This document shows positions 50,211 through 61,079 of a stretch of DNA of 64,000 bases, piece by piece. The position numbers and the translations under genes were made by a program. Under the pieces are notes generated by a model. It was not told the DNA's origin. It saw nothing but the letters and a program-made list of their open reading frames with translations, and did no database searches. Every line of letters starts with the position of its first letter. The stretch's first letter is position 1. Source of the stretch: Nageia nagi (Eukaryota > Pinophyta); contig JBITNC010000001.1 in NCBI GenBank assembly GCA_050084985.1, positions 195,920,001 through 195,984,000 of the forward strand. The letters are read 5' to 3'.

Positions 50211-50458
50211 CTAACAATGTAGCAACCATCCCAAACCAAATGAACTGTACATGGAATAATAAGGATACACCATTTATAGGGACTATAGACGATTCAATAC
50301 ATATGATTGGTATAGCTACAAGAGCGCAACAATATCAGAATAAATAGGATGATCCATAAAAAAATCAATCGATATCAAACCCAATTAATGTACAACCTAT
50401 ACCTCCTCCACAACAACCTAGAGTTTCGATAAAAGGTGCTCTTCAATGACAATTAAAA

Positions 50459-52250
50459 ATGTCTCTAGTTAAAATGACTTTATTGGAATTATTACAACAA
50501 TCTAAGAGTTATAGGGAGGCTATGAATAAAATTATACAAGAAATTCAAGTGGATATTAGTAACCTCGATAATTTTACTTCAATAGTTGAAAGTTTGAAAA
50601 TATCTCAACAACCTAGCATCACCTTCTATGAACAAGAAAAATTAAATAACGATGGACTAGGTGGACTTGATCCACCTTTACATATAATTGGTAAAGTAGA
50701 TGGAAAATTATTTAAAAGAATTTTGATAGATGAAGGTTCGGCTATAAATATAATTTCAGATGCAGCGTACAAAAATTTGAATTTACTAGATTCACTTATC
50801 TTAGATCCTTCTTTACAAATTAGGGTGTTTAATGATGCAGTGTGTTCAACTTTGGGATCAATAGTGCTATCGATTATAGTAGGGGCTAAAATTGTTCAAA
50901 CTTTATTACATATAATTGAAGGAAATATTATACAATACAACGTTCTCTTAGGACGTCCATGGATTAGAGAAATGCAATGTGTTCCATCAACTTACCATGG
51001 ATGTTTAAAATACATCTACAAAGATAAAGTTCACTGTGTGTTTAAAGATCCAGATCCTTACTCACATTGTAATTTAATCTTTGATCCGAATAAAGTGACC
51101 TTACCATCTCCTAACTTATCAACTATATTAATGAACAAAAGTACGAATCAATCTGAAGTTATAAAAGGAAAAGGTGATATATTTATACAAGATAAAGATA
51201 CTTGGGAAAAGGTTGCTAAAGCTTTGGATGAAAAGTATGGAGCTTCTTCATCAAAACAAGTAAATACTACATCTAATAATGACTCTTCCCATGGATATCT
51301 AGTAAAAGTTAAATTAAGGGATTTAGGGATGGGAGAATATGACATAGATGATGTGGTATTTAATATACCTTTGTCACAAGAAGTGGGAAGATTATCTGAA
51401 TCACCTAGTGTGATTGGACAAATAGTACCTTTAGGAGAAGTACCTAATCAGACAATGTTCATTTATGTGGGGATAGTAGATCCTATGTCAATAATACCCA
51501 ATCAAACATATGAAGGAAATTTCGATAATGATATGAAATATTTATCGCCATGTTCAAGAGCATTTGTCTTAAACTATTTTAACAAATGTAATTGGCAAGG
51601 ATGAGGATTGGGTCGATATGAACAAGGTCCATGAGAGATAATTGAATTACAATATCAAGATTCCACTGATAAAAGTGGATTAGGTTATCACAATGAATAT
51701 ACAAATCTTGCTAAATTAGAAAATTTGGGAGAAGAGAATTTGGATTATAATGAAGAAATTTTAGAGAAAGAATCCATAATACAAGAAATTGTTGATATAA
51801 GAGAAGAACAACTAAGTGAAATGGATGTCTTAGAGGGTGTTGAAATGCTCTTTATCAATAATATTGAGCCATCTTGGAATCATTTGTGCTTACTAAGTGA
51901 TATGCAAGAAAAAGTAAATATAAATGCCGAATCATCAATCAGTCTATATTCAGATATACCATCGGTAAATATGGTTACAATAAAAGAGAATGACATTGAA
52001 GATCAAAATAATGAACAAATAGATGAAGTTAACGAAAATCAAAATTTAATTAAAATAATAGCCAATACTTCTATAGATGAAGCAATTGCTGATTTCTCTC
52101 TCATATCATCTAACCCTTTGGTATATGAGTTCAAAAACATAGATCACATACTTGGTTCCTATGAAAATCATGTATGCATGAATGAACAAACTCAAGAATA
52201 TGATGAAGAATATAGTGTTAATGATAATGGCTAGATACTAGTACCAAATC
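50459..52250 (+). pseudogene. pol: E4B protease and linker
   Basis: A 381-codon open stretch (50459-51604). DPPLHIIGKVDGKLFKRILIDEGSAINII carries the aspartic protease loop (D-E-G-S, usually D-[ST]-G-[AS]). VLLGRPWIREMQCVPSTYH is the end of the protease fold. The linker then has YSHCN, a serine-rich part, EYDIDDVVFNIPLS and acidic sequence to 52234. It is the best-preserved part of the window. The Glu in the D-E-G active site is unusual and may mean inactivation. Confidence 0.85.
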
Positions 52251-52399
52251 AATTAGAAGAAGGGTCGTATATGCTTACTGAAAAAGCTTTAGAAATAAAT
52301 GTTAGTAATGATCCTCAAAATCCTAAAATCATTCAATTAGGAGAAAACCTCATAGAAAATAAGCAAGAAGAAATTATAACCTTATTAAAAGAATGAGAA

Positions 52400-53110
52400 A
52401 AGGTATTTGCATGGTCATATACAGATATGCCTAGAATAGATCCCAAGTTAGTAGTACATAATTTAGCCTTAAAGCCTGATGCTAAACCAGTTAAACAAAA
52501 ATTACGTAAGATGCATCCTACTATGCATTAATGGTAAAAGAAGAACTCCAAAAATTATTAGAAGCTAAATTCATACAACCTATAGATTACTCAGATTGGA
52601 TATCTAATATGGTACCTATGAAAAAACCAAGTGGACAAATAAGAATATACACAGATTTTCGGGATCTTAACAAAGCTTGTCCTAAAGATGATTTCCCTCT
52701 ACCTAGCATTGATAGTTTGGTAGATTCGACAGCAGGACATGATATGTTATCATTAATGGATGGGTTTTTTGGTTATAATCAAATAAAAATAGCTACTAAA
52801 GATCAACATAAAATGGCCTTTATAACTCCTTGGGGTACCTTTTGTTATAAAGTTATGCCTTTTGGATTGAAAAACACCGGGGCAACTTATCAAAGGGCTA
52901 TGACTTACATATTCCATGACTATATGCATGACATTGTAGAAGATTATGTTGATGATTTATTGGTTAGATCTAAATATCGAGTAGATCATGGAAAAGATCT
53001 AATTAAAGTCTTGGATAGATTATTAGATCATAAAGTAAGATTAAATCCAAAAAAATGTGTCTTTGGTGTAACTTCAGGAAAATTATTAGGATTTATTGTG
53101 TCTCGATGAG
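52400..53110 (+). pseudogene. pol: E4B reverse transcriptase
   Basis: Lead-in KVFAWSYTDMPRIDP and LALKPDAKPVKQKLR precede the RT. A single-base deletion near 52527 shifts frame just before VKEELQKLLEAKFIQP. The RT then reads openly 52531-53109: MKKPSGQIRIYTDFRDLNKA, FPLPSIDSLVD, LSLMDGFFGYNQI (first catalytic Asp), WGTFCYKVMPFGLKN and YVDDLL (catalytic pair, codons 139-142 of the open stretch), then LNPKKCVFGV and GKLLGF. All three catalytic aspartates are kept. Confidence 0.93.
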
Positions 53111-53133
53111 GAATTGAAATAGATCCTAGTAAA

Positions 53134-53750
53134 GTGAAGGTGGTAGTAAACATGCCACCTCCTACAAATCTAAAACAATTACAGAGTTTACAAGGCAAGT
53201 TACAAGCCATTAGAAGGTTTATAGCTCAACTTTATGATAAATGCAAACCATTTACAAAATTATTAAAAAAGGGAGTAGAATATCATTGGGGCAAAGAGCA
53301 ACAAGATGCATTCAATGAAATTAAAAGATATTTATTATCACCTCCTATCTTAAGTCCACCAATAAAAGATGTACCCTTTTTGTTATACATCTCTGCTACT
53401 AAAAATGCTTTAGGGATAATGATTGCTCAAGAGAATGAACACAATAAAGAGCAAGCTATATATTATCTGAGTAGAACCCTAGTGAGCTATGAGATTAAGT
53501 ACATATATTTGGAAAAATTATGTCTTGCTGTCATTTTTGCTACTAAAAAACTCTGACATTATATGCTAAATCATACAACATATGTCATCTCTAAAATGGA
53601 TCCGTTGAAATATATGATGAATAAAACATATCAAAATTCAAGAACTGCAAAGTGGATAATGCATTTAACCAAATTTGATTTACATTTTATTGGACAAAAG
53701 TCAATAAAAGGACAAGTAATTGCTAATTATCTCACTGATGCTCCATTGTA
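53134..53750 (+). pseudogene. pol: E4B gypsy-type RNase H
   Basis: PPPTNLKQLQSLQGKLQAIRRF connects RT to RNase H. LLYISATKNALGIMIAQEN has lost the first catalytic Asp. AIYYLSRTLVSYEIKY, YLEKLCLAVIFATKKL, one stop, YVISKMDPLKYMM and RTAKWIMHLTKFDLHF follow, ending KGQVIANYLTDAPL and TAA at 53749. This is the usual gypsy order. Confidence 0.9.
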
Positions 53751-53779
53751 AGATGATAAACCCCTTGTTATTGAATTAC

Positions 53780-54300
53780 CTAATGATGGGGTGTTTCAAC
53801 TAGATGAAATTGAAATACCTGTAGAACCTGAAGATGATTGGGATATGACAATACACTTTGATGGTTCTCGATGTGAATAAGGTGGTGGATCAAGTGTCAT
53901 ATGTATAACCCCACAAGGGATCCCTATACTGTATTCATTTAAATTAAAATTTCCTTGTACTAATAATAATGTAAAATATGAAGATTTGATATTAGCATTA
54001 AGAACTACTGTTAAATTAAAACTTAAAAGAATTAAGATTATCGGAGATTATTTACTCATCATAAATCAAGTGAAAGGAATTTATCAATGTAAACAACCTT
54101 TACTTCAAAAGTATAAAGCGTTAGTTGAAGAATTATTAAAATCTTTTGACTGATTTAGTATAGAAGCGGCACTAAGACCATCTAATGGATTTGTAGATGC
54201 TATGGCTTCTATTGGATCTCTTATCCCAGAGGATCCTAAAAAATCTTCAATTCAAGTTGAGATAATTCAATTATCTCAATCATCATTACAATAGGAAGAT
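53780..54300 (+). pseudogene. pol: E4B second (archaeal-type) RNase H
   Basis: WDMTIHFDGSRCE, GGGSSVICITPQGIPILYSF, KLKFPCTNNNVKYEDLILALR, KRIKIIGDYLLIINQVKG and PSNGFVDAMASIGSLIP follow the order D, E, D, D of RNase H. The third acidic position reads GDY instead of GDS. A second RNase H between the normal one and integrase defines the Tat group of gypsy elements. Confidence 0.88.
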
Positions 54301-54339
54301 GAAGAAAAAAGTGTATTGAATATTGACACAACTAATAAA

Positions 54340-55605
54340 GATAATTGGTATAAGGAATTGATAGATTTTTTAAAATTTGGAACTCTTCCTACAAACCTTA
54401 ATAAATCATCATGACGAGCATTTAAAATCAAAGCAACTAAATATTGTTTGATAGGGGATATCTTGCATCGATGAAATTTTAATGGTATTTTACTCAGATG
54501 TCTTGAATGTAATGATATTAAAAAGGCTATATCCTCCGCTCATGATGGAACATGTGGGGGACATTTTAGCGATGTTGTGATTGTAAAATGATTAATTCGA
54601 ATGGGGTATTATTGGCCTACTATGGAAAAGGATTGTTGTGAATATGTTAAAAAATGTTTTAAATGTTAATAATATGCTCATTTATTCTTACAACCTTCTC
54701 AAGAACTACATCCTACATAATCACTTTGGCCATTCTCTAAATGGACATTAGATTTAATAGGACAAATTACACCTACGTCTTCTAGTGGACATAAGTTCAT
54801 CATCACAGCAACTGAATATTTTACTAAATGGGTAGAGGCTATTCCTATGACTTCCACCACTGGTTCAAGAATTGCGGAATTTATAGAAAACTATATTATA
54901 TGTAGATTTGGTATACCAAACCAATTAATTACAGATAATGGAAAGAATTTTAAAAATAAGGATGTAAAACAAGTATGTGACAAGTATAAAATCAAACAAA
55001 GTTTTTCCACTCCGTATTATCCACAAGGTAATGGATAGGTAGGGGCTACTAATAAAACTATTCGAAACATCTTACCAAAAATAGTAAATGATTCTCATAG
55101 AGATTGGCATATGAAAATATCAAAAGCTTTATGGGCTTATCACACCAGTGTATGCACCCCTATTGGGGCAACACCATTCTCTTTAGTATATGGAATAGAA
55201 GCCATCTTACCCATAGAACTTGAGATACCATCCCTTAGAGTAAATCTAAGTGGGCAAAATTTTGACGAAGAAGCAAGATGAACTCACTTAGATCAGTTAT
55301 TGCTTTTAGATGAAAAACATATTAATGCTTTAGAACATATGCATGTTTATCAGAATAGGATAAAACAAGCTTTTGATAAAAGGGCTTTAATTCGTGAGTT
55401 CAAAATAGGTGATTTAGTTTTAAAACAAAATAAACAAACTTCACGAATAGAACGACAGCTTAGAGATAAGTTTGCTCTGAATTGGTTAGGACCATATATC
55501 ATTAAGAAAAAATTTGATAGAGGAACTTATCATCTATCATACTTAGAAGGAAATGAAGAGCGTGAGCCTATAAATATCATGCATCTTCGACCCTTCCATA
55601 CATAA
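54340..55605 (+). pseudogene. pol: E4B integrase
   Basis: Zinc domain: AHDGTCGGHFSD with CFKC after it (H-H-C-C). Core: WTLDLIGQI (first Asp kept), GHKFIITATEYFTKWVEA, LITDNGKNF (second Asp kept), STPYYPQGNG then VGATNKT, where the catalytic Glu is Gly (GAG to GGG). C-terminal: FKIGDLVLKQNK and LNWLGPYIIKKKF (GPY/F module), ending NIMHLRPFHT and TAA at 55603. Several TGA and TAG stops. Confidence 0.92.
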
Positions 55606-55718
55606 AATATATATATATATGTGTACATTAGTTTTCTTTCATTTTTATTTTACTGTTAAATTAATAAATAAATAAAAGTATTGATATTTGTCAAGTGTTA
55701 ATGATTAAAACAGAAAGG

Positions 55719-56957
55719 ATGAATTTGGCAAAGGAATCTACTAAAGGTAGCATAATGCCACCACAAGTATGATTTCCACCACCAAGATATCCAGGTGATT
55801 TAGCATTGACATACTTAAAACATGGATTTGATCTTAATCTCTTAAATTATTTATAATTGACTATTGATGAACAATATGAAAGAACATATCATATGTTTTG
55901 TGGTAGAAATAATGATTGGGAAGTCACTTTTTGTGGATATGAAGTAAGCATTATTTTAGATCCACAAATCTATTTCACCCATATGGAAAGAATATCACAA
56001 GAAATAATGGTTTTCTACCTACAATGGCCTTATGGAATACTGAGAATCATTATAAATTTCTAATTAACTGAATATTCACTCCTTTTAGCTAGGCAGAAAC
56101 ATGTTAAACAATTAACCAAAAGCCTAGAATGGATGGATGAAATTTTACATTATTTACCTCATAAAAGGGTGATTTATTATTTTTCAAATACTTTTGTGGC
56201 TTTTCCTCCTAGAACGTCACAATAATACTATAGGCAAATTCATAGATTTTCTCACATACAAATGCGACACATAATGTGGAAATGAAAGTTGGAAGAAAGG
56301 CAAGCTTGTCGTATTGCCGAACTTACAACGATGAATCAAATAAAGGTTAGAAATGGAATCATTAAAAAACTATCAAAAGAACATAAAGTGTGGAATAATG
56401 GAAATTATCTTTCGGGGTTTGAAAGTAGGTATGACAAAGATATCATTATGAAAGTTATTCGTAACGTCCCTACTCTTTTGTATTCAAATATCTTTTCCAT
56501 GCCTCTTGAAATACAACAAAAAATGGCCTTGACATTCTATGATGCACGCGAATCTTATGGTTGGGATGTCAAAATAAATGGATATCAAGTTATTGTTTGC
56601 ATCAACACATTTGAGCTATGGTGTGCTCCTAGCTTAGAATATAATTTAATGATATATTTCTATCTTCTGTGGCCTATAGAAAAGCCTAAAATAATAATTA
56701 ATTATACTCACAACCTGACTTTAAAATATCGAGAACAAATCATTTCTATCACTCAAACCGTAACATCCGAACACTTAGATTATTGTATTCTAGAAATCTA
56801 TCATAATCAAGTGGTATTGGATTTTAGTTTTTTGTTTAGTTCTACACATTGTTCATTCAATCCTGATGCAGTCCAAACTCGATTTGAACGTGTCATGAAT
56901 AGATTCCCTAGAAAAAATTATAAAATCCTAAAAAATTATAAAATTATAAAATCATAA
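55719..56957 (+). pseudogene. E4B sense accessory ORF with internal duplication, unidentified
   Basis: Not recognised. One frame of 413 codons from ATG 55719, broken by about five stops that look like CGA or CAA changed to TGA or TAA; the last 222 codons are open. Two blocks resemble each other: residues about 60-115 (NNDWEVTFCGYEVSIILD, IMVFYLQWPYGILRIIINF) and about 287-340 (SYGWDVKINGYQVIVCIN, LMIYFYLLWPIEKPKIIINY). The downstream parts of both blocks may also match. The C-terminus is Lys/Tyr/Ile-rich and merges into an AT repeat. It lies 115 bp after integrase on the same strand, so it could be made from the genomic RNA by an internal or spliced message. No signal peptide or clear membrane span. 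Confidence 0.7.
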
Positions 56958-57005
56958 AAAATTGAAAACTATAAAACTCATAAAAATTATAAAATTATAA
57001 AATCT
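56920..57005 (+). repeat. AAAATTATAAAATC-type simple repeat
   Basis: Degenerate copies of about 12-15 bp (AAAATTATAAAATC, AAAACTATAAAACTC), overlapping the end of the accessory ORF. Confidence 0.75.
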
Positions 57006-57419
57006 ACATAGATGGAAACATCTAGAGGTTACTTGGCAATTGGGTGCCCTTCCCTCGTATGATGTGAATATATGTTGCATGTCATTATGAAAGTGATTAT
57101 CTAGTAAATGTGTAAATGTGTGAAAAGGTCATTTTATAATAATCTCCTTGTTATCATTACATTCACCTTGTATTTTCTTTTATAAAGAAATGATATACCA
57201 TAGATGATAGAAAAACATAAAGTTTGTGATTGAAAGAAATCCATAAACTCCAAGCACTTGAAACATTAAGAAATTCTAAGAGAATTTGAATGAAATCATT
57301 ATAAGAGACATTAAGAGTGAAAGTTATGTGTCTATCCTATTATTCGCTTCATCCTAAACCTAAGAATCATTTAAAAAAAAAATTGCTATTTTATATCAAT
57401 GATTCTTGGGTGATTACAA

Positions 57420-57530
57420 TATCCTCTATCGGGGCTATAGATGCCTAACTGGCAGTAGAGCAAGGTTGTAGCGGGATCAAGGGGTTAATCCTCATCGAGG
57501 CTATGGATGCCTATCTAGCAATGAGGCATA
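57420..57530 (+). repeat. Two hairpin-forming repeats in E4B 3' non-coding region
   Basis: Two related ~38-bp units, 57424-57460 and 57490-57526, share GGCTAT.GATGCCTA. The outer arms differ but still pair in each: CTCTA/TAGAG in the first, CCTCAT/ATGAGG in the second. An inner AGGC/GCCT pairing is possible in the second. Confidence 0.6.
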
Positions 57531-57884
57531 CCTTATGAGTGGCAATATGTCCATTTTGGTTAGTGACCTTCTTTCCTATGGACCTCTATACATTTCATAC
57601 GGATAGACTAGCTTATTAATGTCTCTAGAATATTTCATCTCAAATGATCTAAGAAGGGAAATGAATCTCACTACACACACACTGGAGTTTTTAGATTTTT
57701 TATCAACATATAACAATATTGTTTGATGTCATCTTAGGTTGTTAAATCTTGAGATAAAGAAGGATAAGGTAGATGTTATCATAACTTGGTTATTAATCCA
57801 AAATCACCTAATCTCTTGTCATAGTTCGTGATGTGTTTGTGTTTAGAATCATTTGTGTCATTTTGTTAAACCCATCCCTTTTGA

Positions 57885-58172
57885 AAATATCATTACCTTT
57901 GAACATTATTAAAATTGCTTTTCTTTGGAAAGGATAGGAATGATTCTTTATTGTTCCCCTAAGCAAGATAAAGTTAATGTTCATTTACATCCATAAGTCA
58001 TTAATGTGTCATGTCAAACCATTTTACTATTATCTATTACCCTTGAACATTATTAAAATTGCTTTTCTTTGGAAATGATAGGAATGATTCTTTATTGTTC
58101 CCCTAACCAAGATAAAGTTAATGTTCATTTACATCCATAAGTCAATAGTTTGTCATGTCAAGAAAGGTTATT
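57885..58172 (+). repeat. 144-bp tandem duplication
   Basis: GAACATTATTAAAATTGCTT starts at 57901 and 58045. The copies differ at only a few bases through CATAAGTCA, so the duplication is younger than most of the surrounding decay. Confidence 0.9.
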
Positions 58173-58680
58173 GTAAAATTGCTAAGTACGGAAGATGATG
58201 CATCTGATTCCGCAAAAATATAATAAAAATATGTCCTTAAATAACTTAACCTATTAAAATTATGAATTGGATTTATTGATTATAGCAACTATAATCGTAC
58301 TTATTGTTAACTTAATTTTGAGATTAATAATATCATCAATACCAATTTGTTGATATATGTTACATATTTCATCATCATGCATTCCACAATTATATCTATA
58401 CATCATACATTTGGAAAATTACATATATCATTAACATCTATTCATAATCAAGTAATTAAAAGACAATCATGATCACATCATACCTATTTTATCACAAATC
58501 TATGTATGAAATGAAAGCTCATGCATCAGAATCATACAAGTATCATAAATATCAAAGATCTATCTATCTATATATACATCATCATAGTACATCAAAAGGT
58601 CATCATAACATCATGAATCATACAATAAAATACAAGGGTCTAATAACCTCATAAGCATATAAAATAACATCATGAGAAAG
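58173..58680. other. Spacer before the PMD 3' end
   Basis: AT-rich, no gene seen. The + strand frame at 58469-58654 is rich in His, Ser and Tyr from ATC/ATA-type simple sequence and is not credited. Confidence 0.45.
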
Positions 58681-58689
58681 GGTATCCTC

Positions 58690-61079
58690 AAGGACTACCC
58701 CAACCACTGCCTTGTTTGCTAGGACTACTTGGTCACCTCTATCGTCTATTGGTCTCTCTGGTACCCTGACCCAGAGGAGTAGTGCCTACAGATCTTGTAG
58801 GACTACCCAGACACTGAGCTCTATGCAACTTAGATGAACCAACTGCTCCTAAGGGAGATGCCCAAGGTGTACCACTCCTGCTAGATAGATCTCGTGATCT
58901 CTAAGTCCTACTTAGAGATCTGATGGTACCCTATGCACTATTGCCTATCTAATACATTAAAATATCTATAGGCATATAAGTATTTGGAGGTATAGGATAC
59001 TGAGCCCCCAGAGTAAAAGCTAGAATGCCTGTCAGCCATGACTACACCATACCACTATAAAAATCTTGCTGCTGATAAATGCCATGACAGACAACTGAAG
59101 GACCACCTCCAGAAGTAGAGGTTGCTGCCAACTGATGAGCCTGAGCTTCTTGTAAAGAGGAATGAGCCTTATCCCTCTCATGTCTATACCTATCTTGCTT
59201 AGCCTTGTATCTATACATACATGAGTGGACCTATGCTAGCTAGTGTCTCAACTCATAAATATCCCCTAACAGAGTGTTAATGCTAAGAACCTATGTAGTA
59301 GGAGCATCCTCAACTCTGCATGCAACCTTTGGGGTAGCTCCCTCCTCACCTACACCTGTAGCCTCCTCCTTAGGAGCATCTACCATAACCTCCTTGCAAG
59401 TAGCCTCCTCTCTCATAGCCTCCACTCTTGTAGGCTCCTTGCCTACCTCTCTCCCTCCTGTTGCTGCTCCTAACTCTGCATCAACATCGATGCACTGATG
59501 AATGCATCGACTCTCTAATCCACCCTTTGGAACATCATCTCCCTCATCCCACCAGGTTCTGAAGGCCTCATAAACCCCTACATCATCCTCTAATAATAAC
59601 TCCTCCTAAGTAGGATCTAGCTCTATGTAAACCAATGGTTGTACACCCTCTGCTGAAATAGTGCCCTCATGCTGATATGGCACTATTGGGGTAGGTACAT
59701 CCTAAACTAAACTAAACTGATGATGCACCTACTCAAAATGAAAGTACTCCAAAAAATTAGCTTGATGACCACTCAAAACACATGGCTATCGAATACCAGT
59801 AAGCTTAGCTATGAGCTCTCACTAGATAGGATATAAGCGGTAAGGTCTAAATCTCACCTGATTCGGAATCAAGTGACTAAGCATGTGGCGGTAATAGCTC
59901 ACATCTTGATGGACTCTATTCGATGGATGAATATAAAAATTCTCATGCCGTCAGACTATGCCCACCTCATAATCCAAGTGACTACCAAACCTCGACATCG
60001 GTAACCTTGGAGGACGAGCTACAGCTATATGCTCATAGGCCCATGCCTGTAATGTGACAGTAACTGATAAAGAGGCCCTATGGCCCTATGAATAAAAGAA
60101 TAGCTCCTTGTAAATATGATCTAATAATGTGGGTGCCCAAGCATATATCATGCCATGCTACATCATATCCATAATAATAGGTAATAACGACCATGGAAAT
60201 CTCCCACTACCAGTATCGGGGAGAGCATAACATTGTACCAAACCCATCAAATACGAAAAATAGATTGTCCCCTGCTAATCCTCTAGCCAATACTGGTAAT
60301 ATTAGATACCACTTGAAATAATTTTTGAAACAATAGTATCAACCTGAGTGGCCCCATACAAATAAGAAATAGTGGGTAAAGCTCTCATCCTATCCACCAT
60401 AGGCAAAATTCGCTGTCTATGAATGGGGAGTCTATATAATCTATGTATGTCCTCCACTGTGATAGTCATCTCCCCTATCGAAAGATGAAAAGTACAGGTC
60501 ACTGTGTCCCATCTATCTAACAATGAAACCAATAAAGGGTACTCCCAATGAATGTGGCCCATGTGTGGACCCACTCCAAAACTAATGGATTTGAAAAAGG
60601 TATGATCGGCTAGACCCAGAAGACCTCTACCCTCCTATAGAATCGAGGGATATCTACCTCAAGGCTCAAAAATGTTTTGAACCTGTATCATGTTAAAAAG
60701 GTTCATCTCAAAAGTAAAAAAAAAAGAAGAGAAAATTAGCATTTCATATTGAAACACCAACGTTTCAAATAGGTCAGACTCAATCGCCAGTGTTTGCATT
60801 CCAAACACTGGCGACTCTATCACCCGTTCGGCTTAGGTCGGTGATCGAAGCTGGATTATGAAAAATTTCACAAAAGATAAAAACAAAAGCTTAATCTACC
60901 AAATTCATCTAATAAAAACAACCAAAATCATTTTTAAATGTCATTCATGGTTGCAATTTTGGGATTAAATAGTTAAATTACAAGTTATATACAAAAAAAA
61001 AGAAAAGAAAGTGATTTCAAAACCTTACCTCTTCCCTGATAGGTCGAGAACATCTAGCAGAGCATCTACATGGAGGCAT
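58690..61079 (-). pseudogene. Antisense plant mobile domain (PMD) gene of E4B, with intron
   Basis: Exon 1 is 61029-61079 (17 codons, MPPCRCSARCSRPIREE), followed by a canonical donor GAG/GTAAGG. Intron 60683-61028 (346 bp) ends ATACAG/GTT, phase 0. Exon 2 has the PMD: YPLLVSLLDRWDTVTCTFHL, IGEMTITVEDIHRLYRLPI, IYAWAPTLLDHIY and the hallmark LQAWAYEHIAVARPPRLP. Downstream is an acidic linker, then a coiled coil (YRYKAKQDRYRHERDKAHSS) and a Ser/Gly/Arg-rich tail ending near 58690. About a dozen stops disable it. Domain order, intron phase and exon-1 size match the E2 gene although the LTRs are unrelated. Exact 3' end uncertain. Confidence 0.82.
60683..61028 (-). other. PMD intron of E4B, with a perfect hairpin
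   Basis: GT-AG, in phase. It contains TCGCCAGTGTTTG (60784-60796) and its exact reverse complement CAAACACTGGCGA (60802-60814) with a 5-base loop, plus ACACCAACGTTTC (about 60764) and TCGGTGATCGA (about 60838). Confidence 0.75.
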
